Position numbers and translations under genes: made by a program. The notes beneath the pieces were generated by a model. The model had not been told where the DNA came from and ran no database searches. It saw nothing but the letters and a program-made list of their open reading frames with translations. Below, piece by piece: positions 51,092-52,552 of a DNA stretch of 52,552 bases (the stretch's first letter is position 1; each line of letters begins with the position of its first letter). Source of the stretch: Planctomycetaceae bacterium (GTDB lineage Bacteria; Planctomycetota; Phycisphaerae; Phycisphaerales; SM1A02); the NCBI GenBank assembly GCA_947474065.1, contig CANJHD010000008.1, forward strand, positions 1 to 52,552, given 5' to 3'.

Positions 51092-51538
51092 ATGAAGGTT
51101 CGAACGACACGCTTTGGAGAAGTTGAGATCGACCCCAGTCGCCTGCTCGTGTTTCCACACGGCTTGCTTGGGTTTGCCCGATTCCGCACATTCGCGCTCT
51201 TGCAGCCCGATGATCGCGGCGTCTTCTATTGGCTCCAGTCGATTGAGGACCCGGAACTGGCCTTCGTGGTGACCGATCCAACCGCATGGGCAACCGGCTA
51301 CAGCGTGCCGATTCGTGCCGGCGAGTTGACGGAACTTGGCCTTGAACGGGCCGAGGATGCCACCATCTTTGCCATCGTGAACCGCCGTGACGGCGCCATC
51401 ACTGCCAATCTCCAGGGCCCGATTGTCGTAAATGCGGCATCGCGCACCGGCATCCAACTGGTGCTAAGTGATCGCACTTGGAGCACGCGACATGAGTTGG
51501 TGCGTCTGCCTGGCACCGCGGTTGCGCAAAGCGCCTGA
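51092..51538 (+). CDS. fliW: Flagellar assembly factor FliW
   Basis: A 148-residue FliW. It binds flagellin and also CsrA, releasing flagellin mRNA from CsrA repression when flagellin is exported. Motifs: FGEVEIDPSRLLVFPHGLLGF near the start (quoted in overlapping parts), FYWLQSIEDPELAFVVTDP, and LQGPIVVNAASRTGIQLVLSD. The ATG at 51092 with GGAG upstream is preferred over an in-frame start at 51059. csrA follows 78 bases downstream, the classical pairing. It suggests a flagellated organism, although no structural flagellar gene is in the window. Confidence 0.94.
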   Translation: MKVRTTRFGEVEIDPSRLLVFPHGLLGFARFRTFALLQPDDRGVFYWLQSIEDPELAFVVTDPTAWATGYSVPIRAGELTELGLERAEDATIFAIVNRRDGAITANLQGPIVVNAASRTGIQLVLSDRTWSTRHELVRLPGTAVAQSA

Positions 51539-51573
51539 AGCCCGCGCGCAAGCGCGGCACAAACTACGGACCG

Positions 51574-51588
51574 CCGACGGATCGTCGG
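51574..51588 (+). promoter_or_regulatory. GGA-loop hairpin in the csrA leader (probable CsrA site)
   Basis: CCGAC (51574-51578) and GTCGG (51584-51588) form a perfect 5-base stem around the loop GGATC. A second GGA lies in the csrA ribosome binding site GGAAGG at 51606-51611. Two GGA elements about 25 bases apart would suit bridging by one CsrA dimer and autoregulation. This is prediction from the known binding rule. Confidence 0.5.
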
Positions 51589-51616
51589 TCCCGATTGCAA
51601 GCCACGGAAGGCCACC

Positions 51617-51895
51617 ATGCTCGTTCTCTCAAGACACTGTGAAGAAGCCATCATGATCGGTGACGATGTTGAGATCGTCATTGTTGACATTCGTGGCGAC
51701 AAGGTTCGCTTGGGCGTCAATGCTCCAGCCCGCGTTGCCGTTCATCGCAAAGAAATCTACGAATCCATCCGCGAGGAGAACGCGCAGGCCGCGTCACTTC
51801 GCGGCGTGCTTGGTTCGTTGCCAGGTGGGCCATCCATGGCGCATCAACGTGCAGCTGCCATCGCCAGTATTGCAGCGGCGCGCATCAGTGCGTAA
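51617..51895 (+). CDS. csrA: Carbon storage regulator CsrA
   Basis: A 92-residue CsrA (RsmA), a homodimeric RNA-binding protein that represses translation at GGA motifs. The core [16 protein letters not shown]...[20 protein letters not shown] (quoted in parts) is canonical, with the RNA-contacting VAVHRKEIY segment. The C-terminal tail of about 40 residues, Ala/Ser-rich, is longer than in E. coli CsrA (61 residues). C-terminal extensions are the known docking site of FliW. It lies 78 bases after fliW and has the ribosome binding site GGAAGG five bases before the ATG. Confidence 0.95.
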   Translation: MLVLSRHCEEAIMIGDDVEIVIVDIRGDKVRLGVNAPARVAVHRKEIYESIREENAQAASLRGVLGSLPGGPSMAHQRAAAIASIAAARISA

Positions 51896-51993
51896 GTGGC
51901 GCAACGCGTAAGCGGAGCGCAACGAAATAAATACAGCCAGCCGTCGCAGTAGTGCGCGAACCGGTGGCAGGGGCGGAGTGAAGGGAAAAGGAA

Positions 51994-52020
51994 CAACGCC
52001 CCGCGTGATGCGGGGCGTTG
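51994..52020 (-). terminator. Terminator after rplT
   Basis: CAACGCCCCGC (51994-52004) pairs perfectly with GCGGGGCGTTG (52010-52020) over 11 bases with a GTGAT loop. On the minus strand it is followed by a T-rich stretch (TTCCTTTTCCC), fitting an intrinsic terminator for rplT, 73 bases after its stop. It may also stop csrA transcripts from the other side, but no T tract follows on the plus strand. Confidence 0.7.
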
Positions 52021-52093
52021 TCATTGGTACTTGCAATGTGCTGATGAGCGCTGTTCTGCAGCTCATCTACACGCGCTTTGCGCGCGTCACGAT

Positions 52094-52483
52094 TTAGGCA
52101 GCCTTGGCCGTCTTCGCGTGATGCTGAACGGAGCAATGCGTGCGGGCCGTGGTGACCAGCGTGTCGAAAGTCGCTGGATCATGGATGGCGATTTCGCTGA
52201 GCATCTTGCGATTCAACAGGCATCCCGCACGGGACAGACCATTGATCAGCAGGCTGTACTTGAAGCCGCGCATCCGGCATGCCGCAGTGATGCGGGTGAT
52301 CCAGAGCTGGCGATAGTTGCGGCGGCGCAGGCGGCGGTGACGCCACATGTTGCGCAGGGCGCGCATGATGGCGACCTTCGCTTGCTGCTTGAGGCGGCTC
52401 TTCGTTCCGTAGTAACCGCGAGCTTCGCGGAGAAGTTTGCGGCGAGCCTGGGTTCGGGCTGCGCCCTTGCGTGCACGTGGCAT
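52094..52483 (-). CDS. rplT: 50S ribosomal protein L20
   Basis: A 129-residue L20, an early 23S rRNA-binding assembly protein. It begins MPRARKGAARTQARRK and contains RGYYGTKSRLKQQAKVA, RRRNYRQLWITRI and GLSRAGCLLNRKMLSEIA, all canonical. Length is slightly above the usual 115-120 owing to a short C-terminal tail. rpmI (L35) and infC are normally just upstream; the 69 bases left in the window before its start contain no coding sequence that I can recognise. Confidence 0.97.
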   Translation of the reverse strand: MPRARKGAARTQARRKLLREARGYYGTKSRLKQQAKVAIMRALRNMWRHRRLRRRNYRQLWITRITAACRMRGFKYSLLINGLSRAGCLLNRKMLSEIAIHDPATFDTLVTTARTHCSVQHHAKTAKAA

Positions 52484-52552
52484 GGGGTGTCCTCAGTGTC
52501 GTGTCCGGCGGAGGCCGATTCGATCGGCGCTTTGGTCCCGACGGACGATGCG

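Overview
The window is a GC-rich bacterial chromosome segment packed with genes; no gap between genes reaches 300 bases. No rRNA, tRNA, CRISPR array, integrase or transposase was recognised. It most resembles a planctomycete of the class Phycisphaerae. This rests on secreted proteins ending in tandem GADLG...WG calcium-binding (dockerin-like) tails, many FG-GAP/ASPIC-UnbV (CRTAC1) proteins, futalosine-type menaquinone synthesis (mqnD), a tandem-domain QueD-like protein and GTG starts in several genes. This is inference from family distributions; no marker phylogeny could be run.

Layout. 1-7508: a MATE transporter (cut by the left edge), a HEAT-repeat lipoprotein, a metallo-beta-lactamase-fold hydrolase, a DUF885 protein, mqnD, a tandem ACT protein, a CDGSH iron-sulfur protein and a tandem T-fold pterin synthase. 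7539-10570: a promoter and terminator-bearing leader precede a translationally coupled trio, YdjY-like lipoprotein, ruvC and trpE. 10595-14124: a zinc-ribbon membrane protein and an 831-residue S41 protease. 14186-19995: the pyruvate dehydrogenase operon pdhA-pdhB-pdhC, then rlmN, a TIM-barrel isomerase and a strong terminator. 20055-36095: an electron-transfer and beta-propeller island. It holds a 2Fe-2S ferredoxin, a TPR/FG-GAP/ASPIC lipoprotein, a membrane pentaheme cytochrome c with TPRs, three further propeller proteins, a di-heme oxidoreductase and a TPR protein. 36125-38113: greA and a cardiolipin synthase. 38231-43351: a dcw-type fragment murC-murB-ddl-ftsQ-like plus a small membrane protein, on the minus strand. 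43566-47817: an NtrC-type sigma-54 regulator and two LptF/LptG permeases. 47774-50970: a parvulin isomerase and a GT-C-like membrane protein. 51092-51895: fliW-csrA. 52094-52483: rplT.

How it fits together. Housekeeping blocks (PG precursor synthesis, PDH, RuvC, TrpE, RlmN, L20) flank the accessory island at 20.0-36.1 kb. In that island a TPR module is paired with an FG-GAP/ASPIC propeller three times in three arrangements: fused in one protein, carried by the neighbouring cytochrome, and encoded by a separate overlapping gene. Two of the exported proteins share a cysteine-flanked GADLG tail. I consider this island the best candidate for an undescribed system, probably an envelope-associated redox or assembly apparatus; the function is inferred, not shown.

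Control signals. Two TTGCCG-N16/17-TATACT promoters, several very short or absent 5' leaders, three convincing terminators, and GGA-loop hairpins in front of fliW and csrA that look like CsrA sites.
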